In this document: positions 9,491 to 17,153 of the stretch, in pieces | Position numbering within the stretch: the stretch's first letter is position 1 | How the letters are laid out: the number at the start of each line of letters is the position of its first letter | Source: Chromohalobacter canadensis | GTDB taxonomy: Bacteria; Pseudomonadota; Gammaproteobacteria; Pseudomonadales; Halomonadaceae | Length of the DNA stretch: 64,000 nt | Direction: 5' to 3' | Assembly: GCF_034479555.1 (NCBI RefSeq) | Contig: NZ_CP140151.1 | Span: forward strand, 434,001-498,000 | Translations under genes and position numbers: made by a program | Notes under the pieces: model-generated | Database searches by the model: none | Seen by the model: the letters and a program-made list of their open reading frames with translations, nothing else | What the model was told of the DNA's origin: nothing

Positions 9491-10045
9491 TCAGCCATGC
9501 ACTAACGTCAAGAACTCCTGACGCGTGTTCAGGTTATTGCGGAAGGCGCCCAGCATCACGGAGGTCTTCATGCACGAATTCTGTTTCTCGACCCCACGCA
9601 TCATCATGCACATGTGTTGTGCTTCGACGATCACTCCCACACCGCGCGCCTCGGTCACCTCCTGCACGGCCTCGGCGATTTGACGTGTCAGGTTTTCCTG
9701 GATCTGCATGCGTCGCGCATACATGTCGACGATACGCGCGAACTTGGAGAGCCCCAGTACCTTGCCCTTGGGCAGGTACGCGATATGGCACTTGCCGATG
9801 AATGGCAACAAATGATGTTCACACATCGAGTAGAGTTCGATGTCCTTGATCAGCACCATTTCGTCGGTCTTCGATTCGAACACCGCGCCGTTGACCAGCG
9901 ACTCGAGCGTCTGCCCATAGCCCTGGTTGAGAAACTGCATGGCCTTGGCGGCTCGCATGGGCGTATCACGCAGCCCTTCCCGGTCGGGATCCTCGCCCAA
10001 GCCGGCGATGATGTCGCGGTAATGCGTTGCGAGTTCTTCTGTCAT
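9491..10045 (-). CDS. folE: GTP cyclohydrolase I
   Basis: FolE converts GTP to 7,8-dihydroneopterin triphosphate, the first step of folate and pterin synthesis. The 184-residue protein carries the zinc-binding [20 protein letters not shown] motif, [15 protein letters not shown], and the C-terminal [17 protein letters not shown] with the third zinc ligand. The start ATG at 10045 has only a weak AAAGG upstream. It is followed by folX; FolX uses the FolE product, so the pair is functionally coherent. Confidence 0.97.
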   Translation of the reverse strand: MTEELATHYRDIIAGLGEDPDREGLRDTPMRAAKAMQFLNQGYGQTLESLVNGAVFESKTDEMVLIKDIELYSMCEHHLLPFIGKCHIAYLPKGKVLGLSKFARIVDMYARRMQIQENLTRQIAEAVQEVTEARGVGVIVEAQHMCMMMRGVEKQNSCMKTSVMLGAFRNNLNTRQEFLTLVHG

Positions 10046-10216
10046 TTAAATGCCTTTAAGTGCCTTCGTCATGACGCCCGACCGGGCATACGTTACAAAA
10101 TGAATACAACACCGGAAGTTTGCCACATGGACAAAGCACGACGCACGCTCGATTCGCGCCGACCTCGGCAACACTGCGTTTCACGACGCCACGCCTGAGC
10201 CGTCAAAGTGGCAACG

Positions 10217-11200
10217 TCATGCCAACCAGCGCGGATTTTCCAACGCCAGGCGCTGTTGCTCAAGAATCCGGATGTGCTGATCCCAGTACCCCTCACTGGC
10301 CACCCACGGGAAGGCCCGGGGAAACGCCGGATCTTCCCAGCGATCGACCAACCAGGCGCTATGGCGCATCAAGCGCAACGTGCGCAGCGGCTCGATCCAG
10401 CGCAACTGGCGCCGGTCGAACTCGACATGCTGTTCGTAGCCCTCGATCACTTCGGATAGCTGCATCTGCCATTCATCGGCCTCGGGCGCCGTCAATAACA
10501 TCCACAAATCCTGGATCGCCGGCGCCATGCAGCAATCATCGAAGTCGACCAGTGCAAAATCTTCATCGCGCCCCAGAATGTTGCCCAGATGACAATCGCC
10601 GTGTACGCGTTGCAAGGCCGTCTCCGGCCATCGCTGCTCGGCGAGTAGTGTCTGTAGACGCTCGGCGATACGGGCATACGCCTGGCGTTGACGGCGACTC
10701 AGCCAATCGCTCGCCAGCACACGCTCACAACTGGCTTGGCTGATCGCCATGGGTTCCTGAACAGGACGTGCCTGGAAGGAACCGCGGCGCGCCACGGCAT
10801 GCACCTGACCAATCAAGTCACCGAGGGCAAAGAGGTGCGCAGGGTTCTCGAGCTCTGGCGCCTGCCCCGCGACGTGCGGAAACAACGCGAACGCGAATCC
10901 ATAGGCATGGTGGAGCGTCTCACCATCAGCGTCGCGCCAAGGCGGCGCGCCGGGCACGCCCGCAGCCTCGAGTTCATCGAGAAAGGTATGCTCCTCGCGA
11001 ATCTGCGCCTCGCTCCAGCGCTCGGGACGATAGAACTTGGCCACCCAACGACGGCGATCGTCGTCGCTCAACAGGAACACGCGATTCTCATAGCTGTTGA
11101 GCGCAAACGGCTCGCCCGGCAACCAAAAACCCAGCGACTCGACGGCATCGACCACGTGTGCGGGCGACAGACTTTCGAACGGGTGCTTCGGGGCGGTCAT
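10217..11200 (-). CDS. srkA: Stress response kinase A (YihE family)
   Basis: SrkA is a cytoplasmic Ser/Thr kinase of the aminoglycoside-phosphotransferase fold that counters stress-induced cell death in E. coli. The 327-residue length fits. Motifs seen are the ATP-binding region NSYENRVFLL and VAKFYRPERWSEAQIREEH, the catalytic loop RVHGDCHLGNIL, and the metal-binding LVDFDDCCMAPAIQDLW. AGGA stands about eight bases before the start. It is independent of its neighbours folE and comF. Confidence 0.93.
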   Translation of the reverse strand: MTAPKHPFESLSPAHVVDAVESLGFWLPGEPFALNSYENRVFLLSDDDRRRWVAKFYRPERWSEAQIREEHTFLDELEAAGVPGAPPWRDADGETLHHAYGFAFALFPHVAGQAPELENPAHLFALGDLIGQVHAVARRGSFQARPVQEPMAISQASCERVLASDWLSRRQRQAYARIAERLQTLLAEQRWPETALQRVHGDCHLGNILGRDEDFALVDFDDCCMAPAIQDLWMLLTAPEADEWQMQLSEVIEGYEQHVEFDRRQLRWIEPLRTLRLMRHSAWLVDRWEDPAFPRAFPWVASEGYWDQHIRILEQQRLALENPRWLA

Positions 11201-11236
11201 GGCGTGTCCTATTGGAGATGCTCCCTTCTTATGCTA

Positions 11237-11899
11237 TCAGATTCCTCGTGGCGTTCGCGTCATCGCCCAGGCCTCGACATGCTTTGCGCCCGCCTCTCGG
11301 CAGGCATCGGCTAGTGCCGAGAGCGTACTGCCGGTGGTCATCACGTCGTCGACAAGCGCCACGTGAGCCGGCAAATCGGATGCGACACGAAAAGCCCCGC
11401 GTACGTTGCCGCGACGTGCACGGCGTGTCAGCCCACGCTGAGTTGGCGTGTCACGCTCACGCCAGGCACGCCGATATGGCACGCCCAATTGACGCGAGAG
11501 CTCACGCGTCAGCCAAACGCTATGATCGAAGCCGCGCTCACGCCGCCGCTGCGGGTGCGTCGGCACCGCGACGAGTACCTCGGGTAACACGCCTTCGCGG
11601 CTATGAGCGAAAAGGGTCGCCAGCAGGATACCCGCGCGCGGTTGCGCGCCGAATTTGAAGCGCTGAAGCAATGCCTGCGTGGCATCTTCGTAACGCAGCG
11701 GTGCCCTCGCGACATTGAAGGACGGCGCGTGACGCAGACAATGACCGCAAAGATCGGCGGGGCGCGCCAACGGCTCGGCGCAACGCCGACAGGCCACACG
11801 ATTCCAGGGCAGCGCCTCGTAACACGCCTCGCACCACGGCGACGCCAGCGGCGTCAGGCCCATGCAAAAGGCACAATGGCCCGGCAGCCCCACGCGCAC
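11237..11899 (-). CDS. comF: ComF-family phosphoribosyltransferase-like protein
   Basis: ComF/GntX-type proteins join an N-terminal zinc-ribbon to a phosphoribosyltransferase fold and are linked to DNA uptake or carbon use; the exact substrate is unknown. Seen are HCAFC, WCEACY and RRCAEP with LCGHC (four cysteine pairs), AVPTHPQRRRERGFDHS, and the PRPP-binding loop VALVDDVMTTGSTL. The frame is open to ATG 11962, but that 5' part overlaps a BirA-like operator and is not family sequence. The GTG at 11899, given here, or the GTG at 11893 are likelier starts, though neither has a good ribosome site. Confidence 0.85.
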   Translation of the reverse strand: MRVGLPGHCAFCMGLTPLASPWCEACYEALPWNRVACRRCAEPLARPADLCGHCLRHAPSFNVARAPLRYEDATQALLQRFKFGAQPRAGILLATLFAHSREGVLPEVLVAVPTHPQRRRERGFDHSVWLTRELSRQLGVPYRRAWRERDTPTQRGLTRRARRGNVRGAFRVASDLPAHVALVDDVMTTGSTLSALADACREAGAKHVEAWAMTRTPRGI

Positions 11900-11903
11900 T
11901 GAC

Positions 11904-11935
11904 TGGTCAACCAATAGCTTTATCTTGGTTGATAG
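11904..11935. promoter_or_regulatory. BirA-like operator next to comF
   Basis: TGGTCAACC (11904-11912) and GGTTGATAG (11927-11935) are separated by 14 bases. The core arms TCAACCAA and TTGGTTGA are perfectly inverted. Arm sequence and spacing resemble the proteobacterial BirA operator (TTGTAAACC, 14-16 bases, GGTTTACAA). In many gammaproteobacteria bioB lies divergent from comF, but no biotin gene is found here. The identification is inferred. Confidence 0.45.
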
Positions 11936-11963
11936 TTCCCAGGCGCTTCTCGCTATCATCATG

Positions 11964-11990
11964 GTTAACTGATTCTTTTTTTAAGTTAAC
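11964..11990. promoter_or_regulatory. Second inverted repeat upstream of comF
   Basis: GTTAACT (11964-11970) and AGTTAAC (11984-11990) form a perfect seven-base dyad with a 13-base AT-rich spacer. It is about 55 bases from the first dyad, consistent with a second regulator site of the same kind or a promoter/operator for the region. Confidence 0.4.
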
Positions 11991-12126
11991 AGGACCGCCC
12001 AGCCCTGACTTCACAGCTACAGACTAGCATGCCTGCCGCCTCCCGCACGCCGCGCTCGATGCAGACCAGTATCAGCATGACCGACACCCGCCAAGGCGTT
12101 CTATATCGCCTCGGTACCCGTGGCGA

Positions 12127-12154
12127 TTGACTTCCCTCTCGGCATACGTAAAAT
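12127..12154 (+). promoter_or_regulatory. Promoter of tRNA-Leu
   Basis: TTGACT (12127-12132) and TAAAAT (12149-12154) are spaced by 16 bases, a near-consensus sigma-70 promoter. A GC-rich discriminator follows, typical of stringently controlled stable RNA genes. The tRNA starts 20 bases after the -10 box. Confidence 0.75.
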
Positions 12155-12174
12155 GTCGCTCGACCTGCCAGACT

Positions 12175-12259
12175 GCGGATGTGGTGGAATTGGTAGACAC
12201 GCTAGATTTAGGTTCTAGTGCCGAAAGGCGTGGGAGTTCGAGTCTCCCCATCCGCACCA
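12175..12259 (+). tRNA. tRNA-Leu, anticodon UAG, CCA encoded
   Basis: The acceptor arms GCGGATG (12175-12181) and CATCCGC (12249-12255) pair, followed by discriminator A and CCA. The anticodon arm CTAGA-TTTAGGT-TCTAG places TAG at positions 34-36, decoding CUN leucine codons. A long variable arm (CCGAAAGG region) and the T arm GAGTTCGAGTCTC confirm class II tRNA-Leu. The 3' end is the left attachment site of the island that follows. Confidence 0.97.
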
Positions 12260-12263
12260 TCAA
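12239..12263 (+). repeat. Left attachment site (attL) in the tRNA-Leu 3' end
   Basis: The 25 bases from CGAGTCTCCC through CACCATCAA recur at 19335-19359 with one mismatch (C against T at the 11th base). The repeat covers the T-arm and acceptor 3' strand of the tRNA, the usual core of tyrosine-recombinase integration. Confidence 0.88.
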
Positions 12264-12318
12264 TATCTTTGTTTTCAATCAGTTATAAACGCTCCTGTGC
12301 TTCTACTGGTCTACATAT

Positions 12319-12357
12319 GGTCAGTTTTTGGCATAGTGCGGTCAGCTTTTTGGTCAG
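12319..12357 (+). repeat. Three short direct repeats GGTCAG near attL
   Basis: GGTCAG occurs at 12319, 12340 and 12352; the first two are followed by T-runs (GTTTTTGG, CTTTTTGG). Short direct repeats beside an integration core can be integrase or excisionase arm-binding sites. No matching copies were seen near the right end, so this stays a suggestion. Confidence 0.3.
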
Positions 12358-12474
12358 CATTTCTTACCCCTCTTATATCGATGCATGCCTTGCTCTCGCT
12401 TGCCATGTAAACGCAGAAGGGCTTAAGCTGAGTGAGCACATTCCACGCCGTGAGGCGTTGCAAGAGGCTCACCA

Positions 12475-12705
12475 ATGTCGAAATACTATCGTTTTTCCGA
12501 TCAACTACCTCCCGTCGGCACGCCCATCATCTGTTTGGCGCAGCTAGAGGGCATGCCCGAGCGCGTTCACCCTATCCTTGAAGCAAACGCGATGTACCGC
12601 GCTACGCTTGAGCTGGATGGCCAAGTCTATCACCGGTCTCACGAAACCCCGGGATTAGGTGGGATCGAAGGCAATCCCGTTGCCTGGAAGATCTGTTACT
12701 GGTAA
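12475..12705 (+). CDS. Small hypothetical protein (76 aa)
   Basis: I do not recognise the family. The ATG is preceded by AAGAGG at about eight bases, so translation is plausible. The protein starts MSKYYRFSDQLPPVGTPIIC, has no signal peptide or membrane segment, and is rich in aromatic and charged residues, ending in WKICYW. It is the first gene of the tRNA-Leu island. The PPxGTPI opening loosely recalls small phage-type proteins, but this is not enough for a call. Confidence 0.5.
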   Translation: MSKYYRFSDQLPPVGTPIICLAQLEGMPERVHPILEANAMYRATLELDGQVYHRSHETPGLGGIEGNPVAWKICYW

Positions 12706-12731
12706 CAAGGCCCACCTCTCAAGCAACCCCG

Positions 12732-12781
12732 CTGCAATTGGGTTGCGGAGGTCGCTGGTTCGAATCCAGTCGCTCCGACCA
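12732..12781 (+). other. Displaced 3' half of a tRNA-Pro(UGG)
   Basis: CTGCA-ATTGGGT-TGCGG forms an anticodon stem-loop with TGG at the anticodon positions. It is followed by a tRNA-Pro-like T arm (CTGGTTCGAATCCAG) and acceptor strand CGCTCCG-A-CCA. The matching 5' half (CGGAGCG and D arm) is absent upstream, so this is not a functional tRNA. A tRNA 3' half is what an element integrating into tRNA-Pro carries at one end. Confidence 0.7.
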
Positions 12782-12792
12782 AGATTGTTAAG

Positions 12793-12833
12793 AAAAACCG
12801 TCGCTATGGTTGACCCATAAGCGGCGGTTTTTT
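12793..12833 (+). terminator. Terminator after the tRNA-Pro fragment
   Basis: AAAAACCGTCGC (12793-12804) pairs with GCGGCGGTTTTT (12821-12832), with one G-U pair and a 16-base loop. The T-run makes it a convincing intrinsic terminator. It probably moved together with the tRNA-Pro 3' half. Confidence 0.75.
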
Positions 12834-12987
12834 GTTGATGGTAAAACATGGAAAAACTTTTGCTTCTCTAAGCCCTGACGGCAGTTATGCTCCCTTGATG
12901 TCTTATGGCTAGTGGTCCACGGTTAGCTTGTGGTAGCGGGGCTACGACTATTCTCATCTGCAACTAGCTGCAAGAAGGATCCACATC

Positions 12988-13164
12988 ATGAGCGATAACC
13001 TTTATCATCGCGGCTCACCCGATACCGAGAAAGTCAATCTCGGGCAGGCCCATGAGGTTCAGTACTGGACGCAGCGATTTGGGGTCTCGGAGGCAAAGCT
13101 TCGTGAGGCTGTAGATGCTGTCGGCGTCTTGGTTAAAGACATCGAAGCCTACCTGAAAAAATAG
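12988..13164 (+). CDS. DUF3606 domain protein
   Basis: This 58-residue protein (starting MSDNLYHRGSPDTEKVNLGQ) matches the DUF3606 pattern: a short polar start, then INL/VNLGQ, EVQYWTQRFGVSEAKLREAV and a final amphipathic helix ending EAYLKK. DUF3606 proteins are small, often carried on plasmids and islands, and of unknown function. AAGGA lies nine bases before the ATG. No signal peptide or membrane segment is present. A GC-rich inverted repeat (TTGCCCCCTCG and CGAGGGGCTGGCAA) follows the stop codon and may end the transcript. Confidence 0.8.
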   Translation: MSDNLYHRGSPDTEKVNLGQAHEVQYWTQRFGVSEAKLREAVDAVGVLVKDIEAYLKK

Positions 13165-13521
13165 CACATCTTTTGCTTGCCCCCTCGATTAGTATGCGAG
13201 GGGCTGGCAAACTAGATCCAAACAGATAATTATATTCAATACCTAAGTTTAAAAAATAAATAGCCAAAGCACTGTTATCAACCCTAAATTCTGGGCTAGC
13301 AGACGCATTTATAATGCTGCTATCTTTTTTAGCTTCTACCTCGGCCAAGAGAACGAAAACATGGCCCTATTCTCTGCCTCTGGTGGCGTCATGACTGTCT
13401 TTGGCCTTTTTACAATGATCAAATTCTCCACCTTGGAGCAGTATTTAAGGATGGAGAAAACAATTCAATCTGTTACAGGCATGACAGGTCCACCAACGGG
13501 GCCCGGAGAGGAAAAGAAAAC

Positions 13522-14623
13522 CCTGGATTCATAGAATAACCGCAGCACTTTGGACCGCCAGGTAGAGGAAGGAGGGCCAGCGCCGATACCCTCTCGACTT
13601 TACCGACCAAAGTGAAGCAGAGCATGGGATACCGACAGCTGACCCAGACCCAACGATACCAGATTCACGCCCAACGGGGTGTCCGGATGACCCAGCGGCA
13701 GATCGCCAGAGTGCTTGGCATCCACAGCAGCACCGTCAGTCGCGAATTGCGCCGTAACATCTCTCCTGATGGCTACGATCCCTGCCAGGCTCAGGCGCGC
13801 AGTGATCAGCGGAGGCGAACTGCCTGGAAAATGACAAAGCGACTCCCCAGCCTCATGCGCTGGGTGACTGATCAACTGGCTGACGAATGGAGCCCTCAGC
13901 AAATCAGTGGCTTTATGGCCAAGGCCAACGGTGCTTACGTGAGCCATCAGTGGATCTATTCGTTGATCTGGGATGACAAGGTACGTGGTGGCGGGCTGTG
14001 GCGATATCTCCGGCAACCCAAGCGGCGGAGTAAGCACCGTGCACAGGCCAAGAGCGCCGGACTCGGCAAGATTCCGAACCGAGTGGGTATCGAGTACCGC
14101 GCCGCTGAGGTGGATGATCGGCTCACGATTGGCCACTGGGAAGGCGATACGGTGCTCAAGGGACATAAGCAGTCCGGATTGGTCACGCTGGTTGAGCGCC
14201 GCAGTGGCTATCTGCTGGCCACTCGACTCCCTCAAATCACCGCCGATCTGACACAAAAAGCTATGATTCGTCTGCTGAAGCCCCGGCGTGGGGCTGTTCA
14301 GACCGTGACGCTGGACAACGGCTCGGAGTTCGCCAATCACGAGGCAGTAGCCACGGCAGTGTCAGCGGCGATCTATTTCTGCGATCCCTATTGCTCCGGC
14401 CAACGCGGGACCAATGAAAATACGAATGGCTTGATACGGCAGTACTATCCCAAGGGAACCGATTTTCGACAGGTGACGGATGCCGAACTGAGAAAGACCG
14501 TCAATAAGCTCAATGATCGCCCCCGAAAGCGGCTCGGTTATCGGACACCGGCACAGGTGTTTCTGGGGGAATACTCAGGCGCCCTGGATACCGCAGGTGC
14601 TGCGCTTATTGGTTGAATTCAGG
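13522..14623 (+). mobile_element. IS30-family insertion sequence
   Basis: The ends are imperfect inverted repeats of 27 bases, starting CCTGGATTCATAG at left and, on the other strand, CCTGAATTCAACC at right, with about 22 matches. The element is flanked by a three-base target duplication AAC (13519-13521 and 14624-14626). Length is 1102 bases with a single transposase gene. It looks intact. Confidence 0.88.
13612..14616 (+). CDS. IS30-family transposase
   Basis: The 334-residue transposase contains an N-terminal helix-turn-helix (TQRQIARVLGIHSSTVSREL) that binds the inverted repeats, and a DDE catalytic core: IGHWEGDTVLKG, TLDNGSEFANH and the glutamate in RGTNENTNGLIRQYYPKG. ATG codons at 13612 and 13624 are both possible; the longer form is given. 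The stop codon lies inside the right inverted repeat. No internal stop or frameshift was seen, so it may be active. Confidence 0.93.
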   Translation: MKQSMGYRQLTQTQRYQIHAQRGVRMTQRQIARVLGIHSSTVSRELRRNISPDGYDPCQAQARSDQRRRTAWKMTKRLPSLMRWVTDQLADEWSPQQISGFMAKANGAYVSHQWIYSLIWDDKVRGGGLWRYLRQPKRRSKHRAQAKSAGLGKIPNRVGIEYRAAEVDDRLTIGHWEGDTVLKGHKQSGLVTLVERRSGYLLATRLPQITADLTQKAMIRLLKPRRGAVQTVTLDNGSEFANHEAVATAVSAAIYFCDPYCSGQRGTNENTNGLIRQYYPKGTDFRQVTDAELRKTVNKLNDRPRKRLGYRTPAQVFLGEYSGALDTAGAALIG

Positions 14624-14759
14624 AACACAAGAGGCAGCCCAAGAGAGAAAACGCAGAGAGCTAGAGAAACAGCTGAGCACAGAGTTCAAGGGCATTACAC
14701 TTACTGTACTTGGAACCCTTATCGCCTCTTACGGCTCATTTATCCACATCTTGGGATAA

Positions 14760-15112
14760 CCTCGAACACCCAAAACTTAAGAACTAAATCGAAGCCCCCG
14801 GCCATGCCGGGGCATTACTGAATTCTCTATAAACCGAGAAAATTCTGCTCTCTTAGGTTTTATATGCTGACCGGATCCCGACCTCCCCACCTTTAACAAC
14901 ATCGGCGCTTTCGCGAAGGCGGACACGTAAAATGGCTGCGGCAAAACGCTATGCCGACAAGGGTTGATATGAGCTGACCCCTGCGAGTAGGGAGAAAGAT
15001 CTATGCCGCTGGCAAAACGGGCGTTGTTTCGATACCGGTGCCGTGGCTGTAACGGTGTTGCCGAGATCATTGGCTCAAGTTCATTTTCCGCCACCAATGC
15101 ATGCTTGGTAAA
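14760..15112. other. Gene-poor stretch between the IS30 target gene and IS481
   Basis: A GC-rich hairpin (GCCCCCGGC/GCCGGGGC, 14794-14813) follows the broken membrane-protein gene and may be its terminator. The remainder holds no convincing gene. A short + frame starting ATG 15003 reads MPLAKRALFRYRCRGCNGV and has a CxxC, but runs straight into IS481 and lacks a ribosome site. Confidence 0.5.
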
Positions 15113-16097
15113 TGTCGGGTCCCGTGTGATTGACTACCCGCTTGGTAAATAACTCAGGACGCTTGGTCTGCCATTCCTTCATCATCGCAATCGGTGATTG
15201 ATGGTGCAGCGCCTTCTGCGGGATGTGGTGATTGTACAGCCAGGTGTAGCGTTTGAGCGTCTGCTCCAGGTCCTCGCCTGAGGTATAGCGCCGAGTCGCC
15301 AGCACATCGCTGATACGGCCGTTGAAGCGCTCCACCATGCCGTTTGTCTGCGGTCTTCCCGGCTTGATCAGACGGTGCTCGATACCAAGGGCCTGGCACT
15401 CTTGGTCAAACGGGTGATTCCCGCTGGGCTTGCGCTCCCCCGCCCGCGTGAAGCGATCGGTGAATGACTTGCCGTTGTCGGTCAGTACCGTCTGGACCTG
15501 GAAGGGAGCCTTCTCCTCCACCCGCTTCATGAACGCCCGCGCATCCTTCGCGGACTGGCTGCGTCTCACCTCCAGATGGACCCAGCGCGTGGCGCGATCG
15601 ATGGCGACGTACAGGTAGCGTTTTTGCTCCTCATCGGGCATCCGGGGCAGGTGCTTGATGTCGATGTGCACGTAGCCCGGCTCATAATCTTTGAAGGGCT
15701 TGTGCCGGGGTTTCTCATCGTCGCCCGCGTCCCGTCTAGACAGCTCTGCCAGTGTCGGCACCTCGCGCCGCTTGAGCATGCGATGCAGACCAGAACGCGA
15801 CAAGCCAGGATTGAGGAACTCACGCGCCACGACGAGCAGATCATCCAGGCCGAGGCGCAGGAATTCGCGCGCCGCGATCAGCACCTCTTCCTGTTCGGAA
15901 GTGAGCGTGGCCAGCAGGTTGTGACGCGTGTGCGGTCGGTCCTGGACATCGTCACGGTACCGCCAGCGCCGGATGGTCGAGACGGCGACGCCGTACTGGC
16001 GTGCTAGCTCGCTGTCGCTGATGCTGGAAGGCGCTGCCTGGATCTCGGCCCGGATCTTCGGAGTGGTGGTCGCCTGTTTATGTAGCTTGATGTCCAT
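15081..16097 (-). CDS. IS481-family transposase with read-out into flanking DNA
   Basis: The 338-residue protein has an N-terminal helix-turn-helix (DSELARQYGVAVSTIRRWRY) and an rve-type DDE core: HIDIKHLPRM, VLTDNGKSFTDRF and PGRPQTNGMVERFNGRISD. The element's left end is at 15113 but no stop codon occurs before it, so the last ten or so residues (YQACIGGGK) come from the target DNA and the stop lies at 15081-15083. The C-terminus of such transposases depends on the insertion site. The catalytic core is intact. Confidence 0.92.
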   Translation of the reverse strand: MDIKLHKQATTTPKIRAEIQAAPSSISDSELARQYGVAVSTIRRWRYRDDVQDRPHTRHNLLATLTSEQEEVLIAAREFLRLGLDDLLVVAREFLNPGLSRSGLHRMLKRREVPTLAELSRRDAGDDEKPRHKPFKDYEPGYVHIDIKHLPRMPDEEQKRYLYVAIDRATRWVHLEVRRSQSAKDARAFMKRVEEKAPFQVQTVLTDNGKSFTDRFTRAGERKPSGNHPFDQECQALGIEHRLIKPGRPQTNGMVERFNGRISDVLATRRYTSGEDLEQTLKRYTWLYNHHIPQKALHHQSPIAMMKEWQTKRPELFTKRVVNHTGPDIYQACIGGGK

Positions 16098-16188
16098 ATC
16101 CTTGCTCCCGGATGAACTGGTGAAGAAGCTCCTTGGCGGCCAGCAAAGGATAACTTCTATAGCTCATCTGATCATCCGGGACCCTACA
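15113..16188 (-). mobile_element. IS481-family insertion sequence
   Basis: The ends read TGTCGGGTCCCG at left and, on the other strand, TGTAGGGTCCCG at right, the typical IS481 TGT...ACA termini. A perfect six-base target duplication GGTAAA flanks the element (15107-15112 and 16189-16194). Length is 1076 bases with one transposase gene on the minus strand. Confidence 0.9.
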
Positions 16189-16213
16189 GGTAAATGCTAA
16201 AGTGCTCACACTG

Positions 16214-16957
16214 CTACCCACCCAACTCGTCAGCGGAAACTTTATCCCCTTTAGGGCATTTTTTATTCACCCTCTCTACATTATTAAGCAACTCCTTTTC
16301 GAAGTGTCTGTTATGCTCCATAGCCTCAAGGGTTTCAACGAGCGCAGCACAAGCAACATTAATAGCAGAAGAAAATAAAAAATTATAGGCAGAATCATGC
16401 GGCTTCTTATTAAGCACATAATTACTACCTTCCACTTGGCTCGACAAAGCTGTAATAGAAGGGTGAGTAAAATTACTAAGAGTATGATAAATAGTAAAAT
16501 ATGCACCAAGCTCACCTGCTTTCTCAAACCTATCTTTTATACTCATAACCTTCTTTCGCCCTGCGAGAAGTTCTTCTTTTTTGTCCTTCAGCGCAGCCAC
16601 CTTCTTTTTAGCTTCATTAGCTCCTATCTGAGGAAAATACTTATTATCTTCATCGTAGAACTTATAATATTTTATCTCGCTATCTACGTGCAATGCCTCA
16701 AACTCATAAATATACTCCTCATCCTCCTTAAGGCACTTCAGGTCTATATAAGACTCAAAAGCACAACGCAACAACGGTGCACAACCTGCAGAAGCGTCCG
16801 CTTTCAAAATTCTTATTATATCTTGGGACAACACATCAACCCTAACAAACAGCCCACATATTAACTGCCCTCTCCTATCGTTAAACCTCATGCCGTCGAT
16901 AGCTTGCGCCCTGATTTTTTTATAAGTTCTCCAATTCACAAAAAGATTTGCTTTCAT
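16214..16957 (-). CDS. DUF5677-like protein, AT-rich island cargo
   Basis: The roughly 247-residue protein is cytoplasmic and largely helical. A central segment (CAPLLRCAFESYIDLKCL), then a Lys/Glu-rich stretch and NFTHPSITALSS, followed by a hydrophobic helix (AYNFLFSSAINVACAALVETL), resembles DUF5677 proteins, which often sit in genomic islands; their function is not established. An ATG at 16966 three codons upstream is an alternative start. Base composition is strikingly AT-rich against its neighbours, pointing to recent acquisition. It has no obvious operon partner. IS481 lies just downstream of its stop codon. Confidence 0.6.
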   Translation of the reverse strand: MKANLFVNWRTYKKIRAQAIDGMRFNDRRGQLICGLFVRVDVLSQDIIRILKADASAGCAPLLRCAFESYIDLKCLKEDEEYIYEFEALHVDSEIKYYKFYDEDNKYFPQIGANEAKKKVAALKDKKEELLAGRKKVMSIKDRFEKAGELGAYFTIYHTLSNFTHPSITALSSQVEGSNYVLNKKPHDSAYNFLFSSAINVACAALVETLEAMEHNRHFEKELLNNVERVNKKCPKGDKVSADELGG

Positions 16958-17153
16958 CAAACACACCCACCTTAATGATTTTATACATCACTTATTGTTA
17001 TCACCTTTGAAGGCTAATTACCAACACTGCTCCCGAGGCTATGCTGTTTGGTTTCGTGGTTTGCAATCCTGGCCAATTTATATTAGCACTTGTCTTATTC
17101 ACCTTCCCGTGTAGATGCTGTATCTATAAACAGCATTCGCATGGAGCATGGTT

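Larger units (their letters stand above)
13232..14759 (+). pseudogene. Two-helix membrane protein gene split by IS30, start codon missing
   Basis: The frame is open from about 13232 and reads into a hydrophobic segment (IYNAAIFFSFYLG), then MALFSASGGVMTVFGLFTMI, then a polar stretch ending GPPTGPGEEKK at 13519. Here IS30 is inserted with target duplication AAC. After the element the same frame resumes (TQEAAQERKRRELEKQL) and ends with another hydrophobic segment, TLTVLGTLIASYGSFIHILG, at 14759. Removing the element and one AAC copy joins the two parts without a shift. No ATG, GTG or TTG precedes ATG 13361, so the 5' end may already be damaged. Function unknown. Confidence 0.7.

Noticed and set aside
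10126-10197. 23-codon + frame in the folE-srkA gap
   Set aside because: Arg-rich chance frame; no family and no conserved signal can be seen.
11900-11962. comF start at ATG 11962
   Set aside because: The added residues overlap a regulator-like dyad and do not look like a ComF N-terminus, although no alternative start has a good ribosome site.
12706-12781. A complete tRNA-Pro gene
   Set aside because: The 5' acceptor strand and D arm are missing upstream, so only a 3' half is present.
14777-15097. 106-codon minus frame between IS30 and IS481
   Set aside because: No recognisable domain, crosses a hairpin, and its start lies at the IS481 flank; treated as non-coding.
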